DNA of 64,000 nucleotides from Pseudomonas sp. B21_DOA (GCA_030544685.1 CP086683.1:3968001-4032000); one strand, 5' to 3'. Positions 37,074-50,600 are shown, counted from the stretch's first letter. The notes: generated by a model from the sequence alone, not told the origin. Made by a program: numbers and translations.

Positions 37074-37318
37074 GACTCGACTGCAGGTCTTTTTTCTGCC
37101 GCTATCCCCCAGGTGCGTGATTACATCGATTTGACTCGCCACCGCATCCTCAACATGGGCACCTTTGTCGCGCGGCCCAGTGTTAATTGGACGAGACTTG
37201 ACTACCGGTCAGCTTGCCCCTGACCGCTTCGAAACTCGGCTGGCGCCAAGCGCTTGAACACCGCCTCCACAAAACGCTGCAGCATTCCCTGTTCTGGATC
37301 GCGGTAACCGTAGCGATT
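37074..37318. other. intergenic with possible gene remnants
   Basis: No intact gene. Minus-strand bases about 37200-37315 read as a plausible protein C-terminus (RYGYRDPEQGMLQRFVEAVF, then KRLAPAEF), and plus-strand bases about 37110-37190 read RDYIDLTRHRILNMGTFVAR. Both may be decayed pieces. Confidence 0.35.
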
Positions 37319-37786
37319 TCAGGCGGGGGCATCCAGCAGGTCAATCAGGCGCGGCTCGATGCTGTCGGGTTGTATGTCGAGAATTGCCAGCGTGACCGGC
37401 AATCTGAAACGCCGAGGGCCGGCGCTACCAGGGTTCACGTATAGACGATCGCCGCGCCATTCGATGCACGGTTTGTGAGAGTGGCCGGTGATGATGAGCT
37501 TTATGTCTGGATCCAGCTCGGCAGGGACGTCGGCGATGTCGTGGACAAGAAGGGTGTGCCAGCCGTTGAGAGTGCAGGTCAGACGGTCGGGGAGGTCTCT
37601 GGCCCATGGGCTGCTGAGATCATTGTTGCCGCGCACGGCGTGGACGGGAGCAATTTTGGACAATTGGGCGAGGATGTCCGGGTTGCCGATGTCGCCGGCG
37701 TGGATGATCAGGTCACAGCCTTGGAGCGCGCCAATGGCTTCAGCGCGGAGGAGATTGTGAGTGTCGGATATCAGAGCGGTTTTCAA
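37319..37786 (-). CDS. metallophosphoesterase (YfcE/MJ0936 type)
   Basis: Calcineurin-like phosphodiesterase of about 155 residues. Metal ligands are seen in LISDTHNLL (D-x-H), LIIHAGDIGNPD (GD), VRGNNDLS (GNxD) and LIITGHSHKPC (GHSH), all typical of the YfcE group. The start is a TTG at 37786 that begins KTALISDTH directly with GGAG 9 nt upstream; a longer version would add unconserved residues. Monocistronic and likely cytosolic. Confidence 0.85.
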   Translation of the reverse strand: MKTALISDTHNLLRAEAIGALQGCDLIIHAGDIGNPDILAQLSKIAPVHAVRGNNDLSSPWARDLPDRLTCTLNGWHTLLVHDIADVPAELDPDIKLIITGHSHKPCIEWRGDRLYVNPGSAGPRRFRLPVTLAILDIQPDSIEPRLIDLLDAPA

Positions 37787-38655
37787 GGGCAAATGCTCCG
37801 TAGATGTTTCGAGTGGGAGTGGCTGTTTTCGACCCAAAGCTGCCTTTTGCCAAGCAGTGATTCAGGGGTTTTAGTTCGTCATTATGGCTAGATCGAGAAT
37901 AACGTCCTGGCGTTCAGCGGTGAGATCCAAGCCTGCCTTCACAGCCGAGTGACTGTCAGTTATGCGTAGTTAGCGCTTGTTAGCGCCCGGCTACCGAAGT
38001 ATGTCGCGTGGTGACTTTTTCGCTGGCCACTCAAGACTCTGCGTCGATTTTCGATGCTCGTAGCCTGCAGGAAACGGCAGTACGATGTACGAACATTTTT
38101 GACATCCCTGTCTCTTTGCCATCGTCACAATCATGTGGGAAAAGGCTGATTTTTATTTCGCAGAATTTCTACATTTTGTTTGCCTCACCAGCAAAAAACG
38201 TGGTTATTATCTGCCGGCGCTTCGGGTCACAAACCCGGCGCCAGAAGATTGTCGTGTGTCCACAGACCCGGCAGTCGCAGCCGATCGGGACCACCCTGGC
38301 GCTGTCATCCCCGCGCAGGTTGTTCCTCGTCGTTGACCCTCAAAATGGAAGGCGAGGTTTCAATTGGTCACGCGGTTTGCAATCGTCGATGTATTGAATG
38401 GGGCGACGTCTGTCGCTAATGATTCGACCCACTTTCCAGTTGCCTGCGCCGACCGCGCGGCGGCGTTCTTCTCCAGCCTGTCTCCCCCGAATCTCTGCGT
38501 GTGCCCGCGTTCAACGTGAGTCTGCACGCGCGCGCCGTCCCATCCTCCTGAATTCGAATGAGCGTGCCGGCATCTGATGCCGGGGCCTGACCGGCGGGGC
38601 ATGTTCTGTCCCGGCCTGATCACAACAATAAAGTAGTCATGGACGGTACTCTCCG
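37787..38655. other. long non-coding region upstream of the NRPS cluster
   Basis: No gene seen across 869 bases. It holds a degenerate dispersed repeat (37819-37852) and an AT-rich stretch with TTGACA at 38099-38104 that might be part of a promoter. The last ~300 bp directly before the NRPS start are GC-rich. The leader may be long. Confidence 0.4.
37819..37852. repeat. degenerate dispersed repeat copy
   Basis: GGCTGTTTTCGACCCAAAGCTGCC matches the GGCAGCTTTTGGCC-type element found at 15.8-18.6 kb, here close to the NRPS leader. Confidence 0.45.
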
Positions 38656-41600
38656 ATGCTCGATAACACTTCCTTGCGTGGGACGAATCCAACGCAGCCC
38701 GACGTTTGCTCCTTGAAACCGTTCGATGCAGACCTGTGCGTGCACGGTCTGTTTGAGGCGCAGGTGCTGCGCAACCCTGATGCCATCGCCGCACGCTGGC
38801 AGCAGGAGGCGCTCAGTTATCGTGAACTGAACACCCGCGCCAACCGGTTGGCCCATCATCTTCGCAAGCTCGGGGTCGGGCCGGACGTGCGAGTCGGACT
38901 GTGCCTGGAGCGCTCGTTGGAAATGCTGGTCGGCGTACTCGCGGTGCTCAAGGCCGGCGGCGCCTATGTGCCGCTGGACCCGTCTTATCCGCAGGCGCGG
39001 CTGGCGCACATGCTGGCCGACAGCGCACCGCCGGTGGTGCTGACCCATGGACAGGCGCGCGTTGTTTTGCGGGCGGCGCTCGAACAGTCGGCGACCACCC
39101 CCACTCTGCTGGATCTGGCCGACGCCCGCGATTGGGCTGCGCTTGCGGCTGACAACCCTGATCCTCACGCGATCGGCCTGACACCCCGTCACCTGGCTTA
39201 CGTGATCTACACCTCCGGCTCCACCGGCACCCCGAAAGGCGTGATGGTCGAGCATCGCGGGCTGGTTGCGGTGAGTGGTGACTGGGCGCAACTCTATGAG
39301 TTGGGCGAGCCGATCAACCACCTGCAGATGGCCGGTTTTTCCTTCGACGTGTTCAGCGCCGACCTGATCCGTGCGCTGGGTTTTGGCGGCACGCTGGTGC
39401 TGTGTCCACGGGACACCCTGATGGACCCGCCGGCCCTGTATCGCTTGATACGTGACGCGCGCATCGGCTTTGCCGACTTCGTGCCGGCGCTGCTCAATCC
39501 ACTGTTGGCGTGGGTCGAAGAGACCGGCCACGACCTGTCGTTCCTGCGCACCGTGGTCTGCGGCTCCGACATCTGGACCGCCCACAGCGCCCGGCAATTA
39601 CGCAGGCTGTGCGGTGAGCAGGTGCAGATCGTCCAGGCCTATGGCGTCACCGAGGCGAGCATCGACAGCACCTGTTTTGAATTCACCGAAGGCAGCCAGA
39701 TCGACGCGGTGTTGCCCGTCGGCCGGGCACTGCCCAATACCCTGATTTACCTGCTCGACGCTGACGGTACAGCGGTTGCCGAGGGGCAGCCGGTGAACTG
39801 TACATCGGTGGCGTCGGCGTGGCGCGCGGTTATCTGAACCTGCCGCAACTGACCGCTGAGCGTTTCATCGACAGCCCGTTCGTGGCGGGCGAGCGTCTGT
39901 ATCGCACCGGAGATCTGGCGCGTTACCGGGCCGACGGCCAATTGGAATTCCTCGGCCGCAACGATTCCCAGGCCAAATTGCGCGGGCTGCGTCTGGAGCT
40001 GGGGAAATCGAAACCCGGCTCGCGGACATTCCGGGCGTGCGGGAAAGCGTGGTGTTGCTGCGTCAGGACAGGCCCGGTGAACCGCGTCTGGTGGCCTACT
40101 ACTGCGAAAAACCAGACTCAGCGCTGAGCCCGCGCGCGCTGCGCGAACAGCTGCAAACCAGTCTGCCGGACTACATGGTGCCAACCGCCTTCGTGCGTCT
40201 CGATGCGTTGCCGCTGACCGCCAACGGCAAGGTCGATCGACCAAACCTGCCGGTGCCGGACATCGAGGCGTTCGAGCAGCAGGAGTATCAGGCACCACAA
40301 GGCCCGCTGGAAACAGCGCTCGCCGCAATCTGGGCCGACGTGCTCGGCGTCGAGCAGGTCGGGCGTCAGGATCAGTTCTTCGCCCTCGGCGGTCACTCGC
40401 TGCTGGTGATGCGCGTGCTGGCGCAGGTTCGTCATGCGCTGGGGCTGGAAGTGGCACCCTCGACGCTGTTTGCCGCGCCGGTTCTGGCTGAGTTCGCCGA
40501 ACGGCTGCACGCCAGTCAGGCGGCGGCTCGTCCAGCCATCACAACCCTTGAACGCTCGGGCGCGCAAACGTTGTCGTCTGCTCAGCAGCGCCTGTGGTTT
40601 TTGGCGCAAATGGAGGGTGGCAACGCCGCCTATCACATGCCGTTGAACCTGCGTTTGCGCGGTTCGCTGGACGTGGCAGCACTCGAACGCAGCTTCAATC
40701 AACTGGTGGCGCGCCATGCGGCGCTACGCACGACGTTCATTGCCGTTGAAGGGGAAGGGCGGCAATGGGTTTCGCCGCCTGCGCACAGTATCCGGCTGAC
40801 GGTGATTGACGTGCAGGGGAACGATGCGCAAAAACGCCTGAGCCGCTTGATCGACGAGGAGGGGGCCGTACCGTTCGATCTGAGCCGCGGCCCGCTGATG
40901 AGGGTCAGCCTGGTGCGGCTGGCGGCGGATGACCATGTGCTGTTGCTGACCCAGCACCACATCATCTCGGACGGCTGGTCGATGGGCGTGCTCACCCGCG
41001 AGCTCGGCCAACTGTACGCAGCGGCGTTGCAGGATCGCGGCGATCCGCTGCCGCCATTGCCGGTGCAGTACGTGGATTACGCCGTGTGGCAAAAACAATG
41101 GTTGTCCGGTGACGTTCTGGAGCAGCAAAGCCGCTACTGGCGTGAAACCCTCAGCGGCGCACCGGTGCTGCTGGCGCTGCCGACCGATCACAAGCGTCCG
41201 CCCGTGCAGGATTACCTCGGCGGCTTTGTTCCATTGGTCTTCGACGAAGCTTTGACCGCGCGATTGAAAGCCCTGGGCATGCAGCAAGGCACGACGCTGT
41301 TCATGACTCTGCTGGCCGGTTTTTCGCTGTTGTTGTCGCGCCTGTCGGGGCAAAGTGACGTGGTGATCGGCGTGCCGTCGGCCAACCGTCCGCAACAGGA
41401 ACTGGAAGGGCTGATCGGTTTCTTCGTCAATACGTTGGCTCTGCGGATGACTCAATCGGGTACGCCGTCGGTGGCGCAATGGCTGCAACAGGCGCGGCGA
41501 GTGGCGCTGGAGGCTCAGGAGCATCAGGACCTGCCGTTCGAGCAAGTGGTGGAATTGCTCAACCCGCCGCGCAGTCTGGCCCACAGTCCGCTGTTCCAGG

Positions 41601-44600
41601 TGCTGTTTGCCTGGGAACAGGATCAGGATTCCGATCTGCTGCTGACCGGGCTTGAGGTGACCCCGGTCGAGAGCAGCCATCACGTGGCCAAGTTCGACCT
41701 GCAACTGGCCCTCAGTGAGCGTGACGGGCGGATCGTCGGCGGTCTGGAATATGCTTCGGGCCTGTTCGAGCGCGGCACCGTCGAGCAGTTCGGCGAGTAC
41801 CTGCGTCGGGTACTGACGCAGATGTTCGAGAATAGCGAGCAGTCGCTGGCGGGGATCAAGCTGCTGAGCGCCGAGCAACACCAGCAGATCGTTCATGACT
41901 GGAACCGCACCGCCCGGGAAACCGCGTCGCTACCCGGTTGCGTGGCGCGTTTCGAAAGCCTCGCCCGGCAAACACCCGACGCCGTGGCGCTGCTCGCCGA
42001 CCGTGAGCAACTGAGCTACGGCGAACTGAATCGCGCCGCCAACCGCCTCGCGCGGTACCTGATCGAACAAGGCGTCGGCCCCGAGCATCGCGTCGGCCTG
42101 TGCCTGGAGCGTTCGCCGCAAATGGTCATCGGCCTGCTGGCGATCCTCAAGGCCGGTGCGGCGTATGTGCCATTCGATCCGGCTTACCCGAGCGAACGTC
42201 TGGCGTTCATGTTCAGTGATGCGGCGCCTACCTTGCTGCTGACGCAATCGAGCCTCATGGCCGGGCTACCGGCTAACGAGGCGAAAATCTGCTGCCTGGA
42301 CACTGACGCATCGCATTGGGCGCAACACCCGACGGATGACCCGCAGGTCACGGTGAGCCCGGAACACCTCGGCTACGTGCTTTACACCTCCGGCTCCACC
42401 GGACGCCCCAAAGGCGTGGCCCACAGCCGTCGTGCGCTGGACAACCTGATCACCTGGCAACTCGATCAGGCCAGGGCGCCGCAGCGGGTGCTGCAATTCG
42501 CCTCGCTGAATTTCGACGTCTCGTTCCAGGAAATCTGCAGCACGCTGTGCCAGGGCGGCAGCCTGTTGCTGATGACCGAAGACAGTCGCAAGGACCTCGC
42601 CGCGCTACGCCCGACCCTGGTGGCCGAAGGTGTACAGCGGGCGTTCCTGCCGTTCGCCGTGTTGCAGCAACTCGCCGGCCTGACCGAGGCCGATGAACCG
42701 ATGCCGGCCGGCGGCTGCGAGATCATCACCGCCGGTGAAGCCCTGCAAATCAATAACGAGCTGCGTGGCTTTGTCCGCGGGCTCGGCGGCGCGCAGTTGC
42801 ACAACCAGTACGGGCCGACCGAAACCCATGTGGTCAGCCAATTCAGCCTCGATTGCAACGCGGCCGAATCCTGGCCGGACGCGCCGCCCATTGGCCGCCC
42901 CATCGCCAATGCGCGGCTGTACGTGCTGGACGAATATCTGAATCCCGTGCCGATCGGCGTGGCAGGCGAGTTGTACATCGCTGGCGCTTGCCTGGCCCGT
43001 GGCTATCTGAACCGCCCGGACCTGACCGCCGAACGCTTCCTGCCGGACCCGTTCAGTGCCGAGCCGGGCGGGCGGATGTACCGCAGCGGCGACCTCGCGA
43101 AGTTCCAGGCCGACGGCAACGTGCAATACCTGGGACGCATCGACCAACAGGTGAAATTGCGCGGTTTCCGCATCGAGCTCGGCGAGATCGACAGCCTGTT
43201 GCATCAACAACCCGGCGTACAGGAAGCCGCCGTGTTGCTGCGTGAGGACGTGGCCGGGGACAAGCGTCTGGTGGCCTATGTGGTCGGCACCGCGCGCCCT
43301 GAATGCCTGCGCGCCGAACTGCAACGCCAGTTGCCCGAACACATGATCCCGAGCGCCTGGGTTCGCCTGTCGCAATTGCCGCTGACCCGCAACGGCAAGC
43401 TCGACCGCCAGGCGCTGCCTGCGCCGGAACGCAGTGCCGGGGCGACTTACGAGGCGCCGCGCAATGACATTGAGCGTCAGATGGCCGGGATCTGGGCCGA
43501 AGTGCTCAAGTGCGAAAGGGTCGGCATCCACGACAACTTCTTCGAACTCGGCGGCCACTCGCTGCTGGCGACGCGGATGATCTACGCGATCAACCAGCGC
43601 ATGGGCACGCAATTGTCCCTGAGCAGCCTGTTCCAGACCCCCGTGTTGCTGGATCTGGCGGCGCAGGTGTCGCGTGAAGAGCAAAGCGTTGAACCGGCAT
43701 TCATCCAGCTCGAGCCGGATCGCGGCAATCGACATGAACCGTTCCCTCTTACCGATATCCAGCAAGCCTACTGGTTCGGTCGCGAGGCCACGGTCAGTCT
43801 GGGCGGCGTCAGTGCCCACGGCTACGAAGAACTGCGCATTCGCGAATTCGACGCCGAGCGTTTCGAGCGTGCGCTGAACCGCATGATCCAGCGCCACGAC
43901 ATGCTGCGCGTGGTGTTCCTCAGCAACGGTACGCAACAGGTACTGGGGCAGGTGCCGACCTACCATATGCCGCGCAGCGACCTGCGCGGGTTGCCCGCTG
44001 ATGTAGCGCAACGCACCCTTGAGGCGACCCGCGAACGCCAGTCCCACCAGGTGCTGGACGCCAGTCGCTGGCCGCTGTTCGAGTTCAGCCTGTCGTTGCT
44101 CGACGACGGCATCACCCATTTGCACATCAGCCTCGACGCGCTGATCGTCGACGCGGCGAGCACGCAGATTCTCGCCCGCGAACTCATGGCGTTCTATGTC
44201 GATCCGACGCTGGAACTGGCGGAACCGGGCCTGACTTTCCGCGACTATGTGCTGGCCGAACAACAGCTGCGCGATGGCCGCCGCTACGAGCAGGCGCTGG
44301 GCTACTGGCGTGAGCGGGTGACCACTCTGGCCCCGGCGCCGGACCTGCCGTTGGTGCGCCAGCCGGAAAGCATCGCCAACCCGCACTTCACCCGCCGCGA
44401 CCGCGACATGTCGGCGGCGCAGTGGACGCAGCTCAAAGCCGTGGCTAAACAGTTTGCCGTGACGCCGTCGGTGATGCTGCTGACCGCGTTCAGTGAAGTG
44501 CTGGCACTGTGGAGCCGCACGCCGCGTTTCACCCTGAGCCTGCCGCTGTTCAACCGCATGCCGCTTCATCCCGATGTAGACGAAATCATCGGCGACTTCA

Positions 44601-47600
44601 CCTCGCTGGTGCTGCTGGAAGTCGGCATCGACGGTTCGCAGAGTTTCACCGACAAGGCCCGCGCCGTGCAGGCGCAACTGTGGCGCGATATCGACCATTC
44701 GGTCGTCAGCGGTGTGCGAGTACTGCGCGAATTGTCCCAGGCCCGGGGCGTGCAGCAGACGGCGATGCCGATCGTGTTCAACAGCACTCTGTCGGAAGCG
44801 GCGCCGGAACTGGCCGAGTTCAATCTCGCCGACGCGTTGAATGCCAGGCACATGCACAGCATCACCCAGACCCCGCAGGTGTGGCTCGACCACACGTTGC
44901 TGGAGCTGGAAGGACGCCTGCTGTTTAACTGGGACAGCATCGACGAACTGTTCCCGCAAGGGATGATCGAGCAGATGTTCGTCGCCTATAACACGCTGCT
45001 CGACAGCCTGTGCGAGCCGGCAGCCTGGGGCGCAAACACGCCGCAATTGTTGCCGCAGGCACGCTTGCCGGCACCGGTCGACAACCAGCACACGCTGCCG
45101 TTGATGCACGACTTGTTCGAACGTCAGGCCCTCGCCACACCGGATGCACTGGCGGTGATCGGTGAGCGACAGCTGACGTACGCCCAGCTACGCAACGAGG
45201 CGCGGCAACTCGGCGCCCGTCTGCAAGCGCAAGGCGTGCTGCCGAACCGCTTGGTCGCGGTGGTGATGGAGCGTGGTTGGGAGCAAGTGATCGCGACCCT
45301 GGCGATTCTGTATGCCGGCGGCGCTTATCTGCCCATCGAGCCGACTCAGCCGGCGGAACGGCTGCGGCATATTCTGGAGCGGGCCGAGGCGAGTCTGGCC
45401 CTGACCCAACCCGCGCTGCTCGACAAAATCGAATGGCCGGTGCAAGTCACGGCCATCGCGGTGACCGATGAAGTCTCATACGATGTACAACCACTGCAAC
45501 CGGTACAGGTGAACGAAAGCGACCTGGCTTACGTGATCTATACCTCGGGCTCCACCGGCCAGCCCAAAGGCGTGGTGATCGATCATCGCGGTGCGGTCAA
45601 TACGTTGCTCGACATCAACCGACGCTTTGCCGTCGGCCCGAACGACCGCGTATTGGCGATCTCGTCGCTGAGCTTCGACCTGTCGGTCTATGACATCTTC
45701 GGCTCCCTCGCCGTGGGCGCGGCGGTGGTCATCCTGGAACCGCAACTGTCACTGGATCCGGCGCACTGGCTGGCGTTGATCGAACGTCACCAGGTCAGCG
45801 TGTGGAACTCGGTCCCGGCGCTGCTCGGCATGCTGGTCGAGTACGTCGAGGGCGAGGGCGGCGCGTTGCCCGCCAGCCTGCGGGTGGCGATGCTGTCCGG
45901 TGACTGGATTCCATTGACTCTGCCCGAGCGGGCCTGGGCCTTGCGGGCGGATTTGCAGTTGATCAGCCTGGGCGGTGCCACCGAAGCGTCGATCTGGTCG
46001 ATCTGCTACCCGGTGCAGCATGTCGACCCGGCGTGGCGCAGCATTCCCTACGGCAAGGCTCTCGATCATCAGCGTTTCTACGTGCTGGATGAAACGCTGC
46101 AGGTGCGCCCGACCTGGGTCGCGGGGCAGCTGTACATCGGCGGTATCGGTCTGGCGAAAGGTTACTGGCGCGATGACAAGCTCAGCGCCGGCAGTTTCTT
46201 TGATCATCCACTGACCGGCGAGCGCCTGTATCGCACCGGCGACCTGGGGCGCTTGCTGCCGGACGGCAACATCGAATTCCTCGGCCGCGAAGACAATCAG
46301 GTCAAGGTTCAGGGTTATCGCATCGAGCTGGGCGAAACCGAAGCCGCGCTCAATCGCCATCCCGGCGTGCAGAGCGCGGTGGTGCGGATTTTGGGCAGCG
46401 CGCTGGGCGAGAAGCGTCTGGCGGGTTATGTGCTCAAAGCCGATCCGGCGTTGCAGGCCAACGATTTGAGCGCGTACCTGAGCGACAAACTGCCGGCCTA
46501 CATGATTCCGCCGTCGTTCACCTTTGTTGAGGCGTGGCCGTTGTCGTCCAACGGCAAAGTCGACAAGAAACGCCTGCCGGAACCGGAGCAGATCGAGGAG
46601 CAAGGACCGGCGATCGAAGTCGATGGCCCGCAGGAACAACGGCTGGTGGCGATCGTGCAGGACGTGCTCAAGCGCGATTCCATTGCCGCCAACGCCAATC
46701 TGCTGAACCTCGGCGCAACGTCGATCGATATCGTCAGGATCAGCAACGCCTTGTCCGGCGCCTTGCAGTTCCGCCCGCACGTGGCGCAACTGCTGGCCCA
46801 ACCGACGTTGCTGCATCTGCTTGGCATGTACCGCCAGAACCGGGCGCGACAGGATGTGCTCGGCAAGGTGCAGCAGGCCTCGGATCTCGTACAGGACATC
46901 ATCGAAGATCCCCAGCAGCGGGCGCAGTTCAAGGCCGAACAGCGCGGACGCCGCGACTTCGCTCAGACCCTGCCGGCGCTGGCGCTGGACCTGCCGCAAG
47001 ACCCGGCCTTCGCCCGACGGTTGAGCAATTACCGCTCGGTGCGTCAATACGACCGGCAACCGATCGCCACCCGGGCCTTCGCGCACGTACTGGCGGCGTT
47101 GGCCCAAGGGCAACTCGATGGCGAGGTGAAATACCAGTTCCCGTCGGCGGGCGGGCTGTACCCGATTCAGGCGTACCTCTACGTCAAGCCGGATCGCGTG
47201 CTCGGCGTGCCCGGCGGCGCGTATTACTACGATCCCCGCCAGCATCGTCTGCTGGCGCTCCAGAGCGGAGCGCTCGACCCGGACACCTATGACTATTTCG
47301 TCAACCGTCCGGTCTACGAGAACGCCGCGTTCTCGCTGTTCTTCATCGCCGACATGGCGGCGATTCGTCCGTTGTACGGCGAGCGCAGCCGCGACTTCTG
47401 CCACATCGAAAGCGGCGCCATGGCCCAGTTGCTGAGCATGACCGCCGTCGAGCAGGGCCTGGGCCTGTGCGGCATCGGCTCGGTCGAAGAACAGCAACTG
47501 ACCACGCTGTTCGACCTCGGGCCGAGCCATGAATTGATCTACTCGATGATCGGCGGCCTGCGCACGGCCGATGAACGACACCGCGCGCCAGTCGAGGCGT

Positions 47601-47662
47601 TTGCCATCGAGCCTGTGACCGCCAGCCTGGACGACGAAGACATGGAGGAATTCGAAGTATGA
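38656..47662 (+). CDS. NRPS 1: A-T-C-A-T-Cy-A-T-Ox (two assembly-type frameshifts)
   Basis: About 3002 residues after adding a G at 39792-39793 and at 40001-40004. Order: starter A1 (~30-520), T1 ([10 protein letters not shown], ~575), C (~636-1076, QHHIISDGW), A2 (~1095-1585), T2 ([14 protein letters not shown], ~1630), Cy (~1696-2145, [13 protein letters not shown] in place of HHxxxDG), A3 (~2152-2640), T3 ([11 protein letters not shown], ~2682), SagB-type FMN oxidase (~2765-2985, [21 protein letters not shown]). A3 pocket residues read D-L-Y-N-M-S-L-I-W, the Cys-cyclising code of PchE type. Cys would be cyclised and oxidised to a thiazole. A1 reads D-V-A-D-V-C-A-I-D (Arg-like, weak); A2 D-V-Q-F-I-A-Q-V-V (Pro-like). 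Acidic C-terminal tail [10 protein letters not shown]. Stop overlaps the next ATG. Confidence 0.92.
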
Positions 47663-50600
47663 ATGCCGATCAATTGCTGGCGTTGTTCGCTCGCCATGGC
47701 GTGGTGCTCGAGGTTGACGGTGACAGGCTGCGCTGCAAGGCGCCGCGCGGTTTTCTCACCGAAGAACTGACCCAGGCGCTCAAGCGTCACAAACAGGAAC
47801 TGATCGCCTTGCTCGGCGGGCAAGACGACGCGGTAATTCCCCGTCGAGCAAGTGCGCACGGGGCCTGGCCATTGTCGTTTTCGCAACGGCAACTGTGGTT
47901 TCTTGATCAACTGGAACCCGGCAACCCGTTCTACAACGTGCCGACGGCGGTAACGCTGAAAGGACAGTTGGACGTCGCGCAGCTGGAGCGGGCGCTCAAC
48001 CAACTGGTGGCCCGCCACGAAGTCCTGCGCACGACGTTTTGCAGCGTGGACGGTGAACCGCGTCAGGTGGTGCATTCGTCGATGCCGCTGTCGTTGTCGG
48101 TGACGGATCTGCGCCAATTGCCTGCCGACGAGCGCGAGCAGCAAGTGCGAATCGCCGTCGAACAGGATGCCCGGGCGCCGTTCGATCTGGCCGCAGGCCC
48201 TTTGCTGCGGACGTCGTTACTGCACGTGGCCGACGATGAATACCTGTGGCTGTACAGCGTGCATCACATCATCGCCGACGGCTGGTCGATGAGTGTGATC
48301 CTGCATGAAGTCGCCGCGCTGTACGGCGATTATCTGCGTGGCGAAACCTCGACTCTTGCGCCGTTGCCGGTGCAATACGCCGACTACGCGTGCTGGCAGC
48401 AACAGCGGGTGGGTGGTGCGGCGCTGGACGCGCAGCTCGATTACTGGCGCCGCACCCTGGACGACGCGCCGCTGCTATCGACCTTGCCCGCCGACCGGCC
48501 GCGGCCGCTGGTGCAGCGCTTTGTCGGGTCCACGTTCAGTTCGTCCGTCGATGGCGGCACCTTGCGTGAACTCACCGCGCTGGCCCGGCAGACCCAGGGC
48601 ACGCTGTTCAACGTGTTGCTGGGCGCATTGGCGGTGCTGCTGTGGCGCCACAGCGGTCAGCAGGATCTGTGCATCGGCACGCCGTTCGCCAATCGCAATC
48701 GCCCGGAAATCGAGCCGCTGATCGGTCACTTCGTCAATACGCTGGTGCTGCGTCAGCGCCTGAATCCGCAGCAGACCTTCGCTGAACTGCTGCGTGAGGT
48801 GCGGGGGCAGATGTTCGACGTCCACGCCCATCAGGACGTGCCGTTCGACCGCGTGGTCGAGGCCGTCAACCCGCCGCGCGATCCCGGTCACTCACCGTTG
48901 TTCCAGGTGATGCTGGTGCTGCAGAACACCCCGGGCAACGCGGTGCAGATGCCCGCTCTGGAACTGGCGCCGTACGGCACCAGCAGTGCCACGGCCAAGT
49001 TCGATCTGGCATTCGAATGGGTCGAGCGGGCAGGGCGACTGGACTTGCTGGTGGAATACAACACCGACCTCTACGACGTTGCGACCATCGAACGCCTGAG
49101 CGGGCACTACCGCCACCTGCTCGAGCAGATCGCCGCCGACGCCAAGCAACCGATCAATGCGTTGCCGTTGATGAACGAGGCGGAGCGTCAGCAGATGCTG
49201 GTGGACTTCAACCGCGCCGCGCCACTGACGCAAGCGGCGCCCTGCGTGCATCAACTGGTCGAATCGCAGGCGGCGAGCAACCCTCAGGCCTGCGCAGTTG
49301 TGTTCGAAGATGAGTCGCTTGACTACGCCGAACTCAATGCCCGGGCCAACCGCCTGGCGCGGCACTTGCGCAACTTGGGCGTCGGCCCGGATGTGCGCGT
49401 GGCGGTGTGCATCGAGCGCTCGCTGGAGTTGCCGGTCGCGTTGCTGGCAGTGCTCAAGGCCGGCGGCGCCTACGTGCCGCTGGATCCGGATTATCCCCTG
49501 GGGCGCCTGAGCCATATGCTCGGTGACAGCACACCGGCGGTGCTGCTGACCCTCGGCTCGGCGCACGGTATCCTGGGGCAAGCCGTGCAAGGCTCGACCT
49601 GGGAAGCGCCGATTCTCGACCTCGAAAAAGATGCCGCGAGCTGGGCGTCATTGCCGGCGGACAATCTTGATCCGCGCCATGTCGGCGTCACCCCTGACCA
49701 CCTCGCCTACGTGATCTACACCTCGGGCACCACCGGTTTGCCCAAGGGGCGATGGTCGCCCACCGTGGCCTGAGCAACCTGCTGCTGTGGTGTTTGCAGG
49801 TCTGCGGCGAAGCGGGGGCGATGCTGCACAAGATTCCGTTCGGTTTCGATGCCTCGGCGTGGGAGACGTTCTGGCCGCTGGCAACTGGCGGGCGGCTGGT
49901 GATCGCGCGGCCCGGCGGGCATTACGAACCAGCGTATCTGGCGCGCGAGGTGCGCGAACGGAAGGTCACGGCGCTGGTGTTCGTGCCGGCGATGCTACAG
50001 CTGTTTCTGGAGGTCGACGAGGTCAGTCAGTGTGCGTCGCTGACTGACGTGTTCAGCGGCGGCGGTGAACTGCCACCGGCTCTGGCCCGGCGCTTTCAGG
50101 AGCGCCTGCCCCACGCGCGGTTGCACAACGTCTATGGCCCGACCGAAACCACGGTGATCAACAGCATCTGGACCCTGGAACCTGGCGCCGAGGTGCCGGC
50201 CCGGCAGCTGCCGATCGGCCGGCCGATTTCCAATAACCGTTTTTACGTGCTTGATGACCGCGACCAGCCGGTGCCGGTGGGCGTGACCGGGCATCTGCAC
50301 ATTGGCGGCGTGGGCGTGGCCCGTGGCTATCTGGGACTGAAGCAGCTCAGTGCCGAGCGCTTTATCGACAATCCGTTTGTGACAGGCGATCGGCTCTATC
50401 GCAGCGGCGATCTGGCGCGTTATCGCCCGGACGGTCAACTGGAATTTCTCGGTCGCAACGACTTTCAGGTCAAGTTGCGCGGCGTGCGTCTGGAACTGGG
50501 CGAGATCGAGGCCCGGCTCGAAGCGTTTCCCGGGATTCGCAGCGCCGTGGTGCTGATGGTCGGCGAAGCAGCGCAGGATCAGCGGCTGGTGGCCTGTTGC

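Noticed and set aside
38099..38130. TTGACA as the NRPS promoter -35
   Set aside because: No acceptable -10 at proper spacing; too weak to annotate as a promoter.
38656..39837. First NRPS reading frame as a stand-alone truncated adenylation enzyme
   Set aside because: Restoring two G bases joins it seamlessly to the downstream carrier and condensation domains.
42605..45109. 834-codon minus-strand frame within NRPS 1
   Set aside because: Shadow frame of a high-GC coding region; the plus strand encodes clear NRPS domains.
47659..49773. NRPS 2 broken at the A3 motif as a real pseudogene
   Set aside because: The break is one G missing in GGGG right at PKG-AMVAHRG; the remainder is intact in the next frame.
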